Assembly: GCF_023698535.1 (NCBI RefSeq)
Contig: NZ_JALJCL010000021.1
Coordinates: 1-40,749 of the forward strand
Length of the DNA stretch: 40,749 nt
Source of the DNA: Halorientalis regularis
GTDB lineage: Archaea > Halobacteriota > Halobacteria > Halobacteriales > Haloarculaceae
Reading direction: 5' to 3'
Positions 33,505 to 40,678 of this stretch are shown here, piece after piece (the first letter of the stretch is position 1; each line of letters starts with the position of its first letter). The translations under genes and the position numbers were made by a program. Below the pieces are notes generated by a model that was given only the letters and a program-made list of their open reading frames with translations, was not told the origin of the DNA and searched no databases.

Positions 33505-34559
33505 CACTCCCACCGCGTGGACTCGATCGCTTTCGAGACGGCATTGCGGTCCTCGGCGGTCGCTCGCGCCTCGAACACCTGTTTCGCGGCCGCTATCGGC
33601 GCCATGTCGAACTCCGAGACGAGTCGTCCGATCTTGATGACCGTCCGGTGGGACGTCGGCGTAGCCAGGTCCCGGTCCCGATAACTCGCACGGAGACTCG
33701 CGGCCAGTTCGGTCAGTCGCTCGGCGACTCGTTCGTCGTGCTCGACCCCACGTTGTAGTGCGGTCGTCTCGTACAGTAGGCGGCGCTCGGCCGTCGGCGA
33801 GAGGTAGTCGAGTTCGAGTTCCCAGAACCGCGACCGGAAGGCGTCGTTCAACGGGCTCGTGCCGGCGTACCGCGGCGGGTTCATCGTCGCGACGAAGCGG
33901 AATTCGGGGTGTGGCTGGAGTACCTCCGAGGTCGAGGTAACCGCCAGCTGCCCGTTGCGCTCGGTCAGTCCGTGAAGCGGCATCGTCGCGGCCGGCCCGG
34001 CTGCGTTCAGCTCGTCGGCCACGAACGTCCAGCCCTGCTCGACGGCGCGATACAGAATCCCGGGTGTGAACTCGAAGGCGTGTTCGGCCCCGACGAGTTC
34101 GGCGGCCTCGCCGAGCCCGATGTCGTGTTCGTCGGCCAGCCGTCTGACCCGGGCGATTCGGTCCTCGTCGGCGCCGCTGTTCGGTGCGAACTCGCCCACG
34201 AGGTCGGCGTATGTCGTGCCCGACCCGAAGTTGACCCGGACGAGCGGACGGTTCGTTCGGGCAGAGAGGTGTGCGAGCAGTCGGTCTTTTCCGACGCCCG
34301 TCTCCCCGGTCAGCAACAGCGCGTAGTCCTCGTCGGCGAGGAACCGCGCGGCGAGTTCGACGTCCGTCCAGCCGTTCCGTACCTCCCGCTCGATGTACGC
34401 GTGGTCGGGGTCGGGGACGAGCGGGTGGTCGGGGTCGTCGAGCACCGAGAGCTCGTGGAACGTCTCGCCGGAGTGTCCACCCGCCGGCCGTCTCAGGTCG
34501 GCCACAGCGATATCGCCGGCCCGTTCGTCCGCCACCGATGTGGTCCCGGAATCGGTCAT
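33504..34559 (-). CDS. MoxR-type AAA ATPase
   Basis: A 351-residue AAA+ ATPase of the MoxR (AAA_5) group, which act as chaperones with vWA partners in metal insertion, complex maturation or stress response. Walker A is GETGVGKD (85-92), Walker B is the unusual TFVADELN (178-185), and sensor 1 is VATMNPPR (223-230). FRSRFWELEL supplies the arginine-finger region. The last Walker A residue is Asp in place of Ser/Thr, noteworthy but seen in some MoxR proteins. A basic stretch upstream of ATG 34559 is not part of the protein. A TATA-like ACATATACT lies at 23-31 bases upstream. The gene is followed by its vWA partner with a four-base overlap. Confidence 0.87.
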   Translation of the reverse strand: MTDSGTTSVADERAGDIAVADLRRPAGGHSGETFHELSVLDDPDHPLVPDPDHAYIEREVRNGWTDVELAARFLADEDYALLLTGETGVGKDRLLAHLSARTNRPLVRVNFGSGTTYADLVGEFAPNSGADEDRIARVRRLADEHDIGLGEAAELVGAEHAFEFTPGILYRAVEQGWTFVADELNAAGPAATMPLHGLTERNGQLAVTSTSEVLQPHPEFRFVATMNPPRYAGTSPLNDAFRSRFWELELDYLSPTAERRLLYETTALQRGVEHDERVAERLTELAASLRASYRDRDLATPTSHRTVIKIGRLVSEFDMAPIAAAKQVFEARATAEDRNAVSKAIESTRWE

Positions 34560-34581
34560 CGACACGGATAGCCGGTCCGCG

Positions 34582-34590
34582 AGTATATGT
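34582..34590 (-). promoter_or_regulatory. TATA box of the MoxR-vWA operon
   Basis: ACATATACT on the minus strand, 23-31 bases before the MoxR ATG at 34559. It defines the start of the two-gene operon. Confidence 0.6.
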
Positions 34591-34752
34591 TCCGCGGAAC
34601 CGGCGAGCGAGTCCAGCCACAGCGACCGGGCCGGTTCGAGCGAGCGTGACCGGCCGCCCGTCGACCCTGTCTGTCGCTCAACGTCCCGGCCCTCGTCGTC
34701 GGGTCGGGACACCGGGGCCGACCGGGCGCACGGTTCCGGCGTCCGCAGGAGA

Positions 34753-34758
34753 TATAAT
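34753..34758 (+). promoter_or_regulatory. TATA box of the tRNA-Lys gene
   Basis: TATAAT lies 24-29 bases before the first base of the tRNA, as expected for an archaeal tRNA promoter. Confidence 0.6.
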
Positions 34759-34781
34759 CGTCCAGCCACTGCTATGTGTGC

Positions 34782-34855
34782 GGGCTCGGGGCCTATGCGG
34801 CACAGGCGTGGGACTTTTAATCCCGAGATAGAGGGTTCGAATCCCTCCGAGCCCA
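34782..34855 (+). tRNA. tRNA-Lys (anticodon UUU)
   Basis: Decodes AAA/AAG lysine codons. The 74-base cloverleaf folds with no gaps: acceptor GGGCTCG/CGAGCCC, D stem GCCT/AGGC, anticodon stem TGGGA/TCCCG with loop CTTTTAA (anticodon TTT), a five-base variable loop, T stem GAGGG/CCCTC with TTCGAAT loop, and discriminator A. No intron, and CCA is not encoded. A TATA box precedes it. The small HELGH membrane gene starts 21 bases downstream. Confidence 0.95.
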
Positions 34856-34876
34856 CTGGCCCGCTCCATCCACATA

Positions 34877-35341
34877 ATGCGCTCGCGACTTCTGAAACTC
34901 GTCGTCGCGCCGTTTGTCCTGCCACACGAACTCGGGCACGCAGTTCCCGCCGTGCTCACGGGTCTCCCGGCGAACATCACGCTGCTCCCGGATTGGGAAG
35001 GGAGTCAGCAACCACTGGGTCAGTTCAACGCCGACCTCGATCCGTCGACACCGCTCTGGGTCATCAGAGCGACCGCCCTCGCGCCGATACCGCTGTTCGT
35101 CGGCCTCGCAGCGCTGCTCCGACTGACCGTCCCGCCTACGGGCCCGGTGGCTATCAGTGCGGTTTTTCTGTGCTCGTGCTGGGCCGCGCCTTCGGGGGGC
35201 GACCTCGCCATCGCTCGCAAACCGACGCAGGCGCGTACCGCAGGCGAGTTCCTCGCCGCGACCACGACACGTGAGGTGCTCATCTCCGACATCGCCACGG
35301 TCGCTATCTGTATTCTCGTCGCCGTCGTGGTCCTGGCCTGA
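34877..35341 (+). CDS. Small membrane protein with HELGH motif (metalloprotease-like)
   Basis: A 154-residue protein with four likely membrane segments. Helix 1 contains VLPHELGHAVPAVLTG (HELGH at about residues 17-21), the HExxH zinc signature of M50-like and DUF3267-type membrane metalloproteases. A second conserved-looking motif, an Asp/Asn, normally completes the zinc site; a candidate is NADLDP after the first helix. The small size suggests a minimal member or a non-enzymatic relative. It begins at ATG 34877, 21 bases after the tRNA-Lys gene, so processing of a shared transcript is possible. Confidence 0.65.
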   Translation: MRSRLLKLVVAPFVLPHELGHAVPAVLTGLPANITLLPDWEGSQQPLGQFNADLDPSTPLWVIRATALAPIPLFVGLAALLRLTVPPTGPVAISAVFLCSCWAAPSGGDLAIARKPTQARTAGEFLAATTTREVLISDIATVAICILVAVVVLA

Positions 35342-35501
35342 GACCGTCCATCCGGGTCCGGTCACAGTGTCGCGAGTGTCACTGTCTCGGGCTCGGATTC
35401 GGGTTCGGGCTCGGTTCCCCCTCTGGTGCGCTGGCGTGAGACAGCGTCCGGTGTGTTCCGCGGGTTCAGACGTCGTCAGACAGTGACACAGTGGTTTCGC
35501 T

Positions 35502-35518
35502 CAATTCTCAAAGAATTG
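35502..35518. repeat. Small perfect hairpin
   Basis: CAATTCT, loop CAA, AGAATTG form a 7-base stem in the 243-base gap before the next gene. It may end the transcript of the HELGH gene or act as an operator. AT-rich compared with its surroundings. Confidence 0.3.
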
Positions 35519-35585
35519 GATGTCTCGCTCAGTCTCCGGAGAGTGGGCCGTTCTTGCTAAGTTCGTGGGGAACCAACGAAATAAT

Positions 35586-35975
35586 ATGTCGGTCGTCGAG
35601 CGGGTTCGGGCGCGACTGACGCGTGAGCAAACCCGTTACGAGCGAGCGTGGCTGACGAGTATCAACACAGTCGGATTCCTCGTTGTGGTCGGTATCCTCC
35701 TCGACAGCAAACTACTGCTGGGGGCCGGGCAGACAGGCATTTTTCAGCGGGCGCTCTACCCGTTCGTCCCGCCGGCGGTCTCTCTCGGCGTGGCGATTGC
35801 CGATGGGAACGACCGTGGAACGCTGCTGTCCGCCGTCGCTCTCGTCGGGTACACGCTCGTGCTGGGCGTCGTCGGAACACTCGGCACCGCAGTCGCGACC
35901 GCTCCGGTCTACCCCGTCGCCGGCTTGGTCGGTGTTGGCACACTGGTCGTCGTGGCCACACTGGTGGCGCGCTGA
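35586..35975 (+). CDS. Small integral membrane protein (129 aa)
   Basis: MSVVERVRARLTREQTRYERAW is a basic amphipathic N-terminus, followed by four hydrophobic segments (about 28-45, 55-70, 80-100, 105-128). No catalytic or transport motif is visible and I do not recognise the family. The start ATG 35586 is favoured over an upstream in-frame ATG at 35520 because codon bias begins there and the preceding bases are AT-rich. It is upstream of the Get3 homolog on the same strand, about 80 bases away; an operon is possible but not shown. Confidence 0.55.
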   Translation: MSVVERVRARLTREQTRYERAWLTSINTVGFLVVVGILLDSKLLLGAGQTGIFQRALYPFVPPAVSLGVAIADGNDRGTLLSAVALVGYTLVLGVVGTLGTAVATAPVYPVAGLVGVGTLVVVATLVAR

Positions 35976-36057
35976 CGGGCCCGTCGACTCGAACGAGGGG
36001 TTCTGCCCGTTGCCGCCCCGGGCGGAATGAGGTTCGGCGAGGCCTCGAATAGCGCGT

Positions 36058-37005
36058 GTGACTGAGTTCGTTCTCTTCGGCGGGAAAGGTGGCGTGGGCA
36101 AAACGACCGTAGCAGCGGCGTCCGGGCTGTCGCCCGCCCGTAGCGGTCACGAAGCCCTCGTCGTCTCGACGGACCCGGCGCACTCGCTGTCGGACTCCAT
36201 CAGGGCCGAGATCGGAGGCGAACCGACCGAGATCAGGGAGCGACTGTTCGGCGTCGAGGTCGACCCGAACGACGGGCTGGACCGGTACCAGGAGATGTTC
36301 GAGACGATGGAGGACGTTCTCGAGGAAGCCGGTGTCGACGTCGAGAGCCAGGCGGACGGCATCGGCAACGCCGCCGACCTGTTCAGTTCCGGCGTCGTGC
36401 CCGGCAGTGACGAACTCGCCGGACTCAGCGGACTGGCGAGGTACGTCGACACCGACGATTACGACTACGTCGTCTTCGACACCGCGCCGACCGGGCACAC
36501 ACTCCGGTTGCTCGATTTGCCCGGCATCATGGCCGACGCGCTTTCGACAGCAGCGGAGGTCCACGAACAGGTCCAGCAGAAGGCCAACGTCCAAAAAACA
36601 CTGATGTTGGGCCTGCTTGCGATTCGTCACACCGACGACCCGACCGCCATCGTCGAGATGCGCGAGCGCATGGACCGCGTCGAGAGTGTCCTCCGTGACC
36701 CTGAAATGACGACCTTTCACGTCGTCACCATCCCGGAGACGATGGCCGTCGAAGAGTCCGTCCGTCTCGCCGAACAGTTACCCGGATTCGAGGTTCCCGT
36801 CGGCGAGCTCGTCGTGAACAAGTTCATCGAGGACCCCGGCGACTGCGAGCGCTGCCGAGCGGACTGGGCCGTCCAGGAGGACGCCATCGACGGCTTTCGC
36901 GACCGGCTCCCGGGTCTCGACGTCCAGCGGGTCGCCGACCGACCGGGCGAGGTCACGGAGCTGGAGACACTGGACCGGGTCGCCGAGGACCTCACAGTGA
37001 GCTGA
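36058..37005 (+). CDS. Get3/ArsA-type ATPase
   Basis: A cytoplasmic P-loop ATPase of 315 residues. GKGGVGKT (9-16) is the deviant Walker A of the ArsA/Get3/MinD class, DPAH at 39-42 is the switch I-like motif, and DTAPTGHT (141-148) is the A-loop signature of the family. CERC (263-266) is the CxxC that coordinates zinc across the Get3 dimer, which points to a Get3-like tail-anchored-protein chaperone rather than ArsA (ArsA is usually a tandem duplicate). Haloarchaea have several paralogs. The start is GTG 36058. No arsenic genes are adjacent, so arsenite efflux is unlikely. Confidence 0.88.
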   Translation: MTEFVLFGGKGGVGKTTVAAASGLSPARSGHEALVVSTDPAHSLSDSIRAEIGGEPTEIRERLFGVEVDPNDGLDRYQEMFETMEDVLEEAGVDVESQADGIGNAADLFSSGVVPGSDELAGLSGLARYVDTDDYDYVVFDTAPTGHTLRLLDLPGIMADALSTAAEVHEQVQQKANVQKTLMLGLLAIRHTDDPTAIVEMRERMDRVESVLRDPEMTTFHVVTIPETMAVEESVRLAEQLPGFEVPVGELVVNKFIEDPGDCERCRADWAVQEDAIDGFRDRLPGLDVQRVADRPGEVTELETLDRVAEDLTVS

Positions 37006-37135
37006 GTCACGAGGCCGTCCGCCGCGGCGCACCGTCACAGGCCACGCCGGCCTTGCTGTCGCCGTACTGTTCGTACTCTCGAACAACCTGTCCCGTCGGC
37101 TCCGGTGAACGACCCCACCCTACTCGCTCACGACT

Positions 37136-37161
37136 CCCACCGTTCGCTCCTTGCGGGTGGG
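37136..37161 (-). repeat. Second orphan hairpin, TnpB-element-like
   Basis: CCCACC at 37136-37141 pairs with GGTGGG at 37156-37161. Read on the minus strand the context (AAAGTCCCACCCGCAAGGAG ... GGTGGGAGTCGTGAG) resembles the right-end/guide-RNA hairpin region of haloarchaeal IS1341-type elements. No tnpB gene remains. It lies in the 210-base gap between Get3 and SDR. Confidence 0.4.
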
Positions 37162-37216
37162 ACTTTCTGTTTCTACGACGCGCTGTACATCCACAACATC
37201 GGAAGCACTCGACGGT

Positions 37217-37960
37217 TTAAAACCGCTCGTGAATGTCCCGTCGGTAGAGGTCGAGTTCTGCCACTGCCGTCGCCCCCTCCTGGTCGGCCGCGTAGACGAT
37301 TCCGTCTGCCACGTCCGCAGCGCTAACTGTCGCCTCGGGGTCGAGGTTCTGGGCGTTCGTCGTCTCCCGGAACGCCGATCCGAATTCGGTCGGGACGCCG
37401 GTGGGATTGACGACGGTGACTGCGACCCCGTCCGGACCGGCGCGGCCGGCTACGCTCGCTGCGAAGCCGCGAACCCACCACTTCGAGGCCGCGTACACCG
37501 GTGTCGACGTACTCGGGTACTTGCCCTTGGAGCTGCCGACGAACACGATGGCTCCGTCACGCTCGCGAAGGTGTGGTAGCGCCGCCCGCGCCGTGTAAAA
37601 TGCGCCGTGGACGTTCGTCTCGGTGACGGCCTCGAACTGCTCGCGGGGCAATTCCGACAGCGGTACGTCCCGGACCTCGCCGATGCCAGCGTTGACCACG
37701 GCCACGTCCAGCCGCCCGAAACGCTCGACCGCGGCCTCAACGAGCGCCGCGACAGCGTCGGGGTCGGTCACGTCCGTTTGGACGGCGGCCGCCGCAACGC
37801 CGCAGTCGCGGCACTCCTCAGCGGTCGCTTCGAGCGCATCCACGCTCCGGGCACCGAGTACCACAGCGGTCCCGTTCTCGGCGAATCGTTTCGCTGTCTC
37901 CGCTCCGATACCTGAACTCGCGCCGGTGATCAGCGCGACTCGAGCCTGCGTCTCCGTCAC
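37217..37960 (-). CDS. Short-chain dehydrogenase/reductase (SDR)
   Basis: A 247-residue classical SDR, NAD(P)-dependent. VTGASSGIG-type cofactor loop (ITGASSGIG at about 11-19), NAG motif (VVNAGIG) near residue 90, and the catalytic set VFVGSSKG (Ser) with YAASK (Tyr, Lys) near 140-160. The arginine in the cofactor pocket (VLGARS) suggests NADP preference, which is inference. Substrate unknown. The start is GTG 37960, giving the usual seven-residue lead before the first strand; a longer frame from 37999 is less likely. No operon partner. Confidence 0.85.
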   Translation of the reverse strand: MTETQARVALITGASSGIGAETAKRFAENGTAVVLGARSVDALEATAEECRDCGVAAAAVQTDVTDPDAVAALVEAAVERFGRLDVAVVNAGIGEVRDVPLSELPREQFEAVTETNVHGAFYTARAALPHLRERDGAIVFVGSSKGKYPSTSTPVYAASKWWVRGFAASVAGRAGPDGVAVTVVNPTGVPTEFGSAFRETTNAQNLDPEATVSAADVADGIVYAADQEGATAVAELDLYRRDIHERF

Positions 37961-38526
37961 GTCCGGACACCTCCCGCGGCAGTCATCGCGAACCCACACC
38001 AGAACGCGGTCTGTTCGTTGCTGGGCTGGTCTCCCTCGTGGCCTCGCGGAACGGTGTCGTCACCGTGCGTGACCGTTCGGTACTAGCACCGCTCGTAGAA
38101 GCGACCTCGGTCGTCGACTGTCCAAGCAGGTGCGTCCTGCCGGCGACGGGGTACGTTTCTGCCTCCATGGAGTCGACACAACGGACCACGGCGGCAAGTA
38201 CACTCGGGTCCTGTGTCGCAGGCCGTCTGTGACACCACCTGCTCGTCCCTGGTGTCCCAACACCTATGTCCCAGAGGGGGCTGTCCGGTTCGGGACTGCC
38301 AGTTTCTTTCAGCGTGCGGGGTGGAGCTCGACGTTCGGAGTGGAACTACTCGTTCGATGGACGAAGTGGCGGTCGTCTTTTATAGACGCGGTGGAGTTCG
38401 GATGAGTCCTGCCGCCGAGTTCTCGCGGCGAGAAGGTTCCTGCGGGCGACAGGCCGGTCTCGGCGGGAACGACGCTATCGGCGTGGGATGGCGGCACTCA
38501 CACGACGGCGATGACGGGCTCGGCTC
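37961..38526. other. Intergenic stretch with no supported gene
   Basis: A TATA-like TTTTATAG at 38377-38384 lies about 20 bases before an ATG at 38403. The frame from that ATG is low in coding bias and runs antisense into the isomerase-like gene, so I do not call a gene. Nothing else stands out. Confidence 0.4.
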
Positions 38527-39288
38527 TCACGGGTACTCGTCCTCCGGCGACACGCCGTCGAGGGCCGCGGTAAATCGCTCCGCCGACGAGGTCAGATATC
38601 CCGGGTCGTCGGTGAACACCTCGACGGTCGCAGTCGTCGGTGCCGCGTCGGCGAGCGCCGGCCCGAGCGTCGCGTAGTCGACGTCGCCGCTGCCGACCGG
38701 GATGTGTGTGTCGCGGCGGTGTCGCGCGCCGTGGACGTGGAGGTGGTCCACGATGTCACCGTACGAGTCGAGGAACGCAGTCGTGCCCTCTGTCCCCGCC
38801 TCCAGGTACGCGTACCCGACATCGAGACACACCGCTGCGCCTGCTTCAGCGGCGAGTTCGCCGACCTGTTCCAGCGCGACCCCACCCGCATGGCCGACAG
38901 TCTCGAAACAGACAGTCACGCCGTGCTCTTCGGCGCGGTCGACCACCGAACCCATCCTGTCGGCGAGGTGGTCTCGCCCGGAGCCCCGGGAGCGCGGGTG
39001 GGCGACCGCAGTGTCAGCGCCCATGGCCGCGGCCGCGGCGAGCAACGTATCGAAGTACTCGAGCGTCGCGGAGTCGATCCGCTCGACCGTCGTCGCGAGC
39101 GGCTGTCGGTACGGGAGGTGGACCGTGGCACCGAAGCCTCGTGTCGTTAGTCGCTCCGAGAGCGCAGCGGGGTCGAGCGCGCTCACTGGCCGCTCTCCCT
39201 CCCCAATCGCGACCTCGACGAAGCTGAACGACCCTGGCAGTTCATCAATCCTGTCGACGTACGGCCCGACGGAAACACCGATGTCCAT
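38527..39288 (-). CDS. Xylose-isomerase-like TIM-barrel protein
   Basis: A 253-residue (alpha/beta)8 protein of the sugar-phosphate isomerase/epimerase and AP endonuclease 2 fold. Metal-ligand positions visible are VTVCFETVGH (Glu) near 125-135, VCLDVGYAYL (Asp) near 153-162, HLHVHGARHRRDTH (His cluster) near 182-197, VGSGDVDY, and TVEVFTDD (Glu) near 220. It begins MDIGVSVGPYVDRI at ATG 39288. Divalent-metal isomerase, epimerase or nuclease activities are all possible for the family; no neighbour gives the pathway. Confidence 0.8.
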   Translation of the reverse strand: MDIGVSVGPYVDRIDELPGSFSFVEVAIGEGERPVSALDPAALSERLTTRGFGATVHLPYRQPLATTVERIDSATLEYFDTLLAAAAAMGADTAVAHPRSRGSGRDHLADRMGSVVDRAEEHGVTVCFETVGHAGGVALEQVGELAAEAGAAVCLDVGYAYLEAGTEGTTAFLDSYGDIVDHLHVHGARHRRDTHIPVGSGDVDYATLGPALADAAPTTATVEVFTDDPGYLTSSAERFTAALDGVSPEDEYP

Positions 39289-39401
39289 GTCCGTACTATT
39301 GGACTGACAGTGATGGGACTTGTTCCACGAGTTCCCGCGACCGGACTCGGCTGGACCGTTCGTCGTGGCCGCATCGGCAACGACCGGAACGCATAGACCT
39401 A

Positions 39402-39478
39402 GCAGGCTCTCGTGTCGTCTGCTCCCGGCAGGCTCTCGTGTCGTCTGCTCCCGGCAGGCTCTCGTGTCGTGTGTTCGG
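39402..39478. repeat. 26-base tandem repeat, nearly three copies
   Basis: Copies begin at 39402, 39428 and 39454. The first two are identical and start GCAGGCTCTCGTGTCGT; the third diverges at its end. The array lies about 110 bases upstream of the isomerase-like gene start and 70 bases before the small gene at 39544. Confidence 0.85.
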
Positions 39479-39543
39479 CCGCCAGTTTTCGGTCACTCGA
39501 CCGACCGACGGAGTGTTACTCCTTCAGTTCCTAATCGGAGATA

Positions 39544-39723
39544 GTGCCACAGTACACAGTGACGTTCGCCGAACCCCACAGCCTCACAGACGGCGACGAC
39601 GAGACTATGCAAGTGACCGGATACGAGGACGTCGGCAGCATGTACATCCTCGAGTTATTGAACGGCGAAACGCGGTCGGTCGGGAAACAGCTCGTCGACG
39701 ACATCACAGAAACCGACGACTGA
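39544..39723 (+). CDS. Small acidic protein (59 aa)
   Basis: GTG 39544 to TGA 39721-39723. The product begins MPQYTVTFAEPHSL, continues with TDGDDETMQVTGYEDVGSMY and ends SVGKQLVDDITETDD. Strong codon bias and the acidic composition make it a real haloarchaeal gene despite its size. The alternating pattern of the first strand and the middle YILELLNGE segment suggest a small beta-rich fold. No family recognised. The 26-base tandem repeat is just upstream; an AT-richer TGTTACT lies about 30 bases before the start. Confidence 0.65.
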   Translation: MPQYTVTFAEPHSLTDGDDETMQVTGYEDVGSMYILELLNGETRSVGKQLVDDITETDD

Positions 39724-39939
39724 CTGGTTGTTTCAATATTCGTGACGAGTCTGCCTCCGTGGCGAGTCTGTCGACTTGTGTCGTGCTCTGTTTTAGCCGT
39801 ATACAGGCGCTAAGTCCGCATCCTCAGGGAGCTACGGCAAACTGGGGAGTCGGAGTGAGTCGTTCACGGTGAACCCACCCTCCCTGCCTCAGCGGCGCCA
39901 CGTTGTGTATTTTTCTGTACCCTCCGGACGGGGGGCGGT

Positions 39940-39983
39940 TCTTAACCAACACGGTTCGAATGCCGGACAGTTGTTGGTTAAGA
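39940..39983. repeat. Inverted repeat, 11 bases with 22-base spacer
   Basis: TCTTAACCAAC at 39940-39950 and GTTGGTTAAGA at 39973-39983 are perfect inverses. A long spacer argues for a protein-binding dyad or an origin element rather than a terminator. Confidence 0.75.
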
Positions 39984-40032
39984 TTCGACTGTAAGACGGT
40001 GTCTGTGTGGTCGGGTCGGAGGCTCCAGAGAC

Positions 40033-40055
40033 ACACACCGGGTTTCCGGTGAAAT
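40033..40055. repeat. ORB-like motif, copy 1
   Basis: ACACCGGGTTTCCGGTGAAAT with a CACCGG/CCGGTG dyad. The GTTTCCGGTGAAA core resembles the haloarchaeal origin recognition box (GTTTCCAGTGGAAAC). Confidence 0.5.
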
Positions 40056-40073
40056 CGGGAGGCCGAAGAAGAG

Positions 40074-40094
40074 ACACCGGGTTTCCGGTGAAAT
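40074..40094. repeat. ORB-like motif, copy 2
   Basis: Identical over 21 bases to copy 1, same orientation. Confidence 0.5.
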
Positions 40095-40215
40095 TGTAGG
40101 CTGGCGTGTCTCGGACCCGTTGGTTGGGCTTCACTCGGGATCGTCTTGCACATATCAGAATGGTAGCACAACCACAGACGGTCGGAAGGTCACACGGTGC
40201 AGAGACATCGAGATC

Positions 40216-40289
40216 GGCCGAGACAGCGACGAAATGATGAGGCGGTTAGGCCGGCCGAGACGACAACGAGTTGGAGGGTTGGCCGAGAC
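40216..40289. repeat. GGCCGAGAC triple repeat
   Basis: GGCCGAGAC at 40216-40224, 40253-40261 and 40281-40289, all on the plus strand and spaced 37 and 28 bases apart. Part of the gene-free region before the window edge. Confidence 0.5.
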
Positions 40290-40340
40290 GGTCTGCTACC
40301 TAACCACGGGAGACAGCGGTTCCACAGGGAGAGGAGGGTG

Positions 40341-40369
40341 ACCCCACTGCACCCCACTGCACCCCACAG
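40341..40369. repeat. 10-base tandem repeat
   Basis: ACCCCACTGC occurs twice in a row, followed by a related ACCCCACAG. This is a short purine-poor tract in the gene-free region. Confidence 0.6.
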
Positions 40370-40518
40370 GTCCCGAGAGAGTTCTCCCGAGTTCAGAACC
40401 GGCCGTTCAACTGGAGATTAGAGGATGAGCTCGATCGGTGTGGCCGTCTTCAGACAAGAGGGGACCTCAGAGGATGGGGAGACGGGAGACGCAACATCTT
40501 CCAGAGGGAACACACACA

Positions 40519-40538
40519 CACCACGTTTCCGGTGAAAT
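40519..40538. repeat. ORB-like motif, copy 3
   Basis: ACACCACGTTTCCGGTGAAAT shares the GTTTCCGGTGAAAT core and orientation with copies 1 and 2, but with AC for GG in its left half. It is about 140 bases before the last gene. Confidence 0.45.
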
Positions 40539-40678
40539 ACCTAGAAGAGTGTGTGCCGTCCGTGTCGACTCCAGTGTAGAGCGAATCATTACCTGACAAG
40601 ATGCATATGGATGTCTGACGTAGGCACTGTCTAGTTGAGTGAGTTTGAGAAGCGAGGAGGCTGTAGCGAGAAGTGCCT

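Larger units (their letters stand above)
39724..40678. other. Gene-free region, candidate replication origin
   Basis: No frame here has sustained coding bias. It holds an 11-base inverted repeat (39940-39950 and 39973-39983), three ORB-like motifs (40033-40055, 40074-40094, 40519-40538), three GGCCGAGAC repeats (40216, 40253, 40281) and a 10-base tandem (40341-40369). Repeats on this scale before a gene at the edge are typical of haloarchaeal origins next to an orc1/cdc6 gene, although that gene is not confirmed. Confidence 0.4.

Noticed and set aside
33505-34620. Upstream extension of the vWA frame across the MoxR gene
   Set aside because: The extension is Arg/Gly-rich out-of-frame sequence. 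ATG 33504 overlaps the MoxR stop and gives the family N-terminus.
34560-34925. Upstream extension of the MoxR frame through the tRNA
   Set aside because: It is antisense translation of the tRNA-Lys gene, a common annotation artefact. The TATA box supports ATG 34559.
38403-38677. Short plus-strand frame with a TATA-like word upstream
   Set aside because: Poor codon bias, overlaps the isomerase-like gene in antisense, and no recognisable product.
40033-40094. CRISPR-like spacing of the two 21-base repeats
   Set aside because: Only two adjacent copies with a 20-base interval and no cas genes. Better read as origin-type boxes.
40425-40535. 36-codon frame before the edge gene
   Set aside because: Low third-position GC, ends inside an ORB-like motif, no motif in the product.
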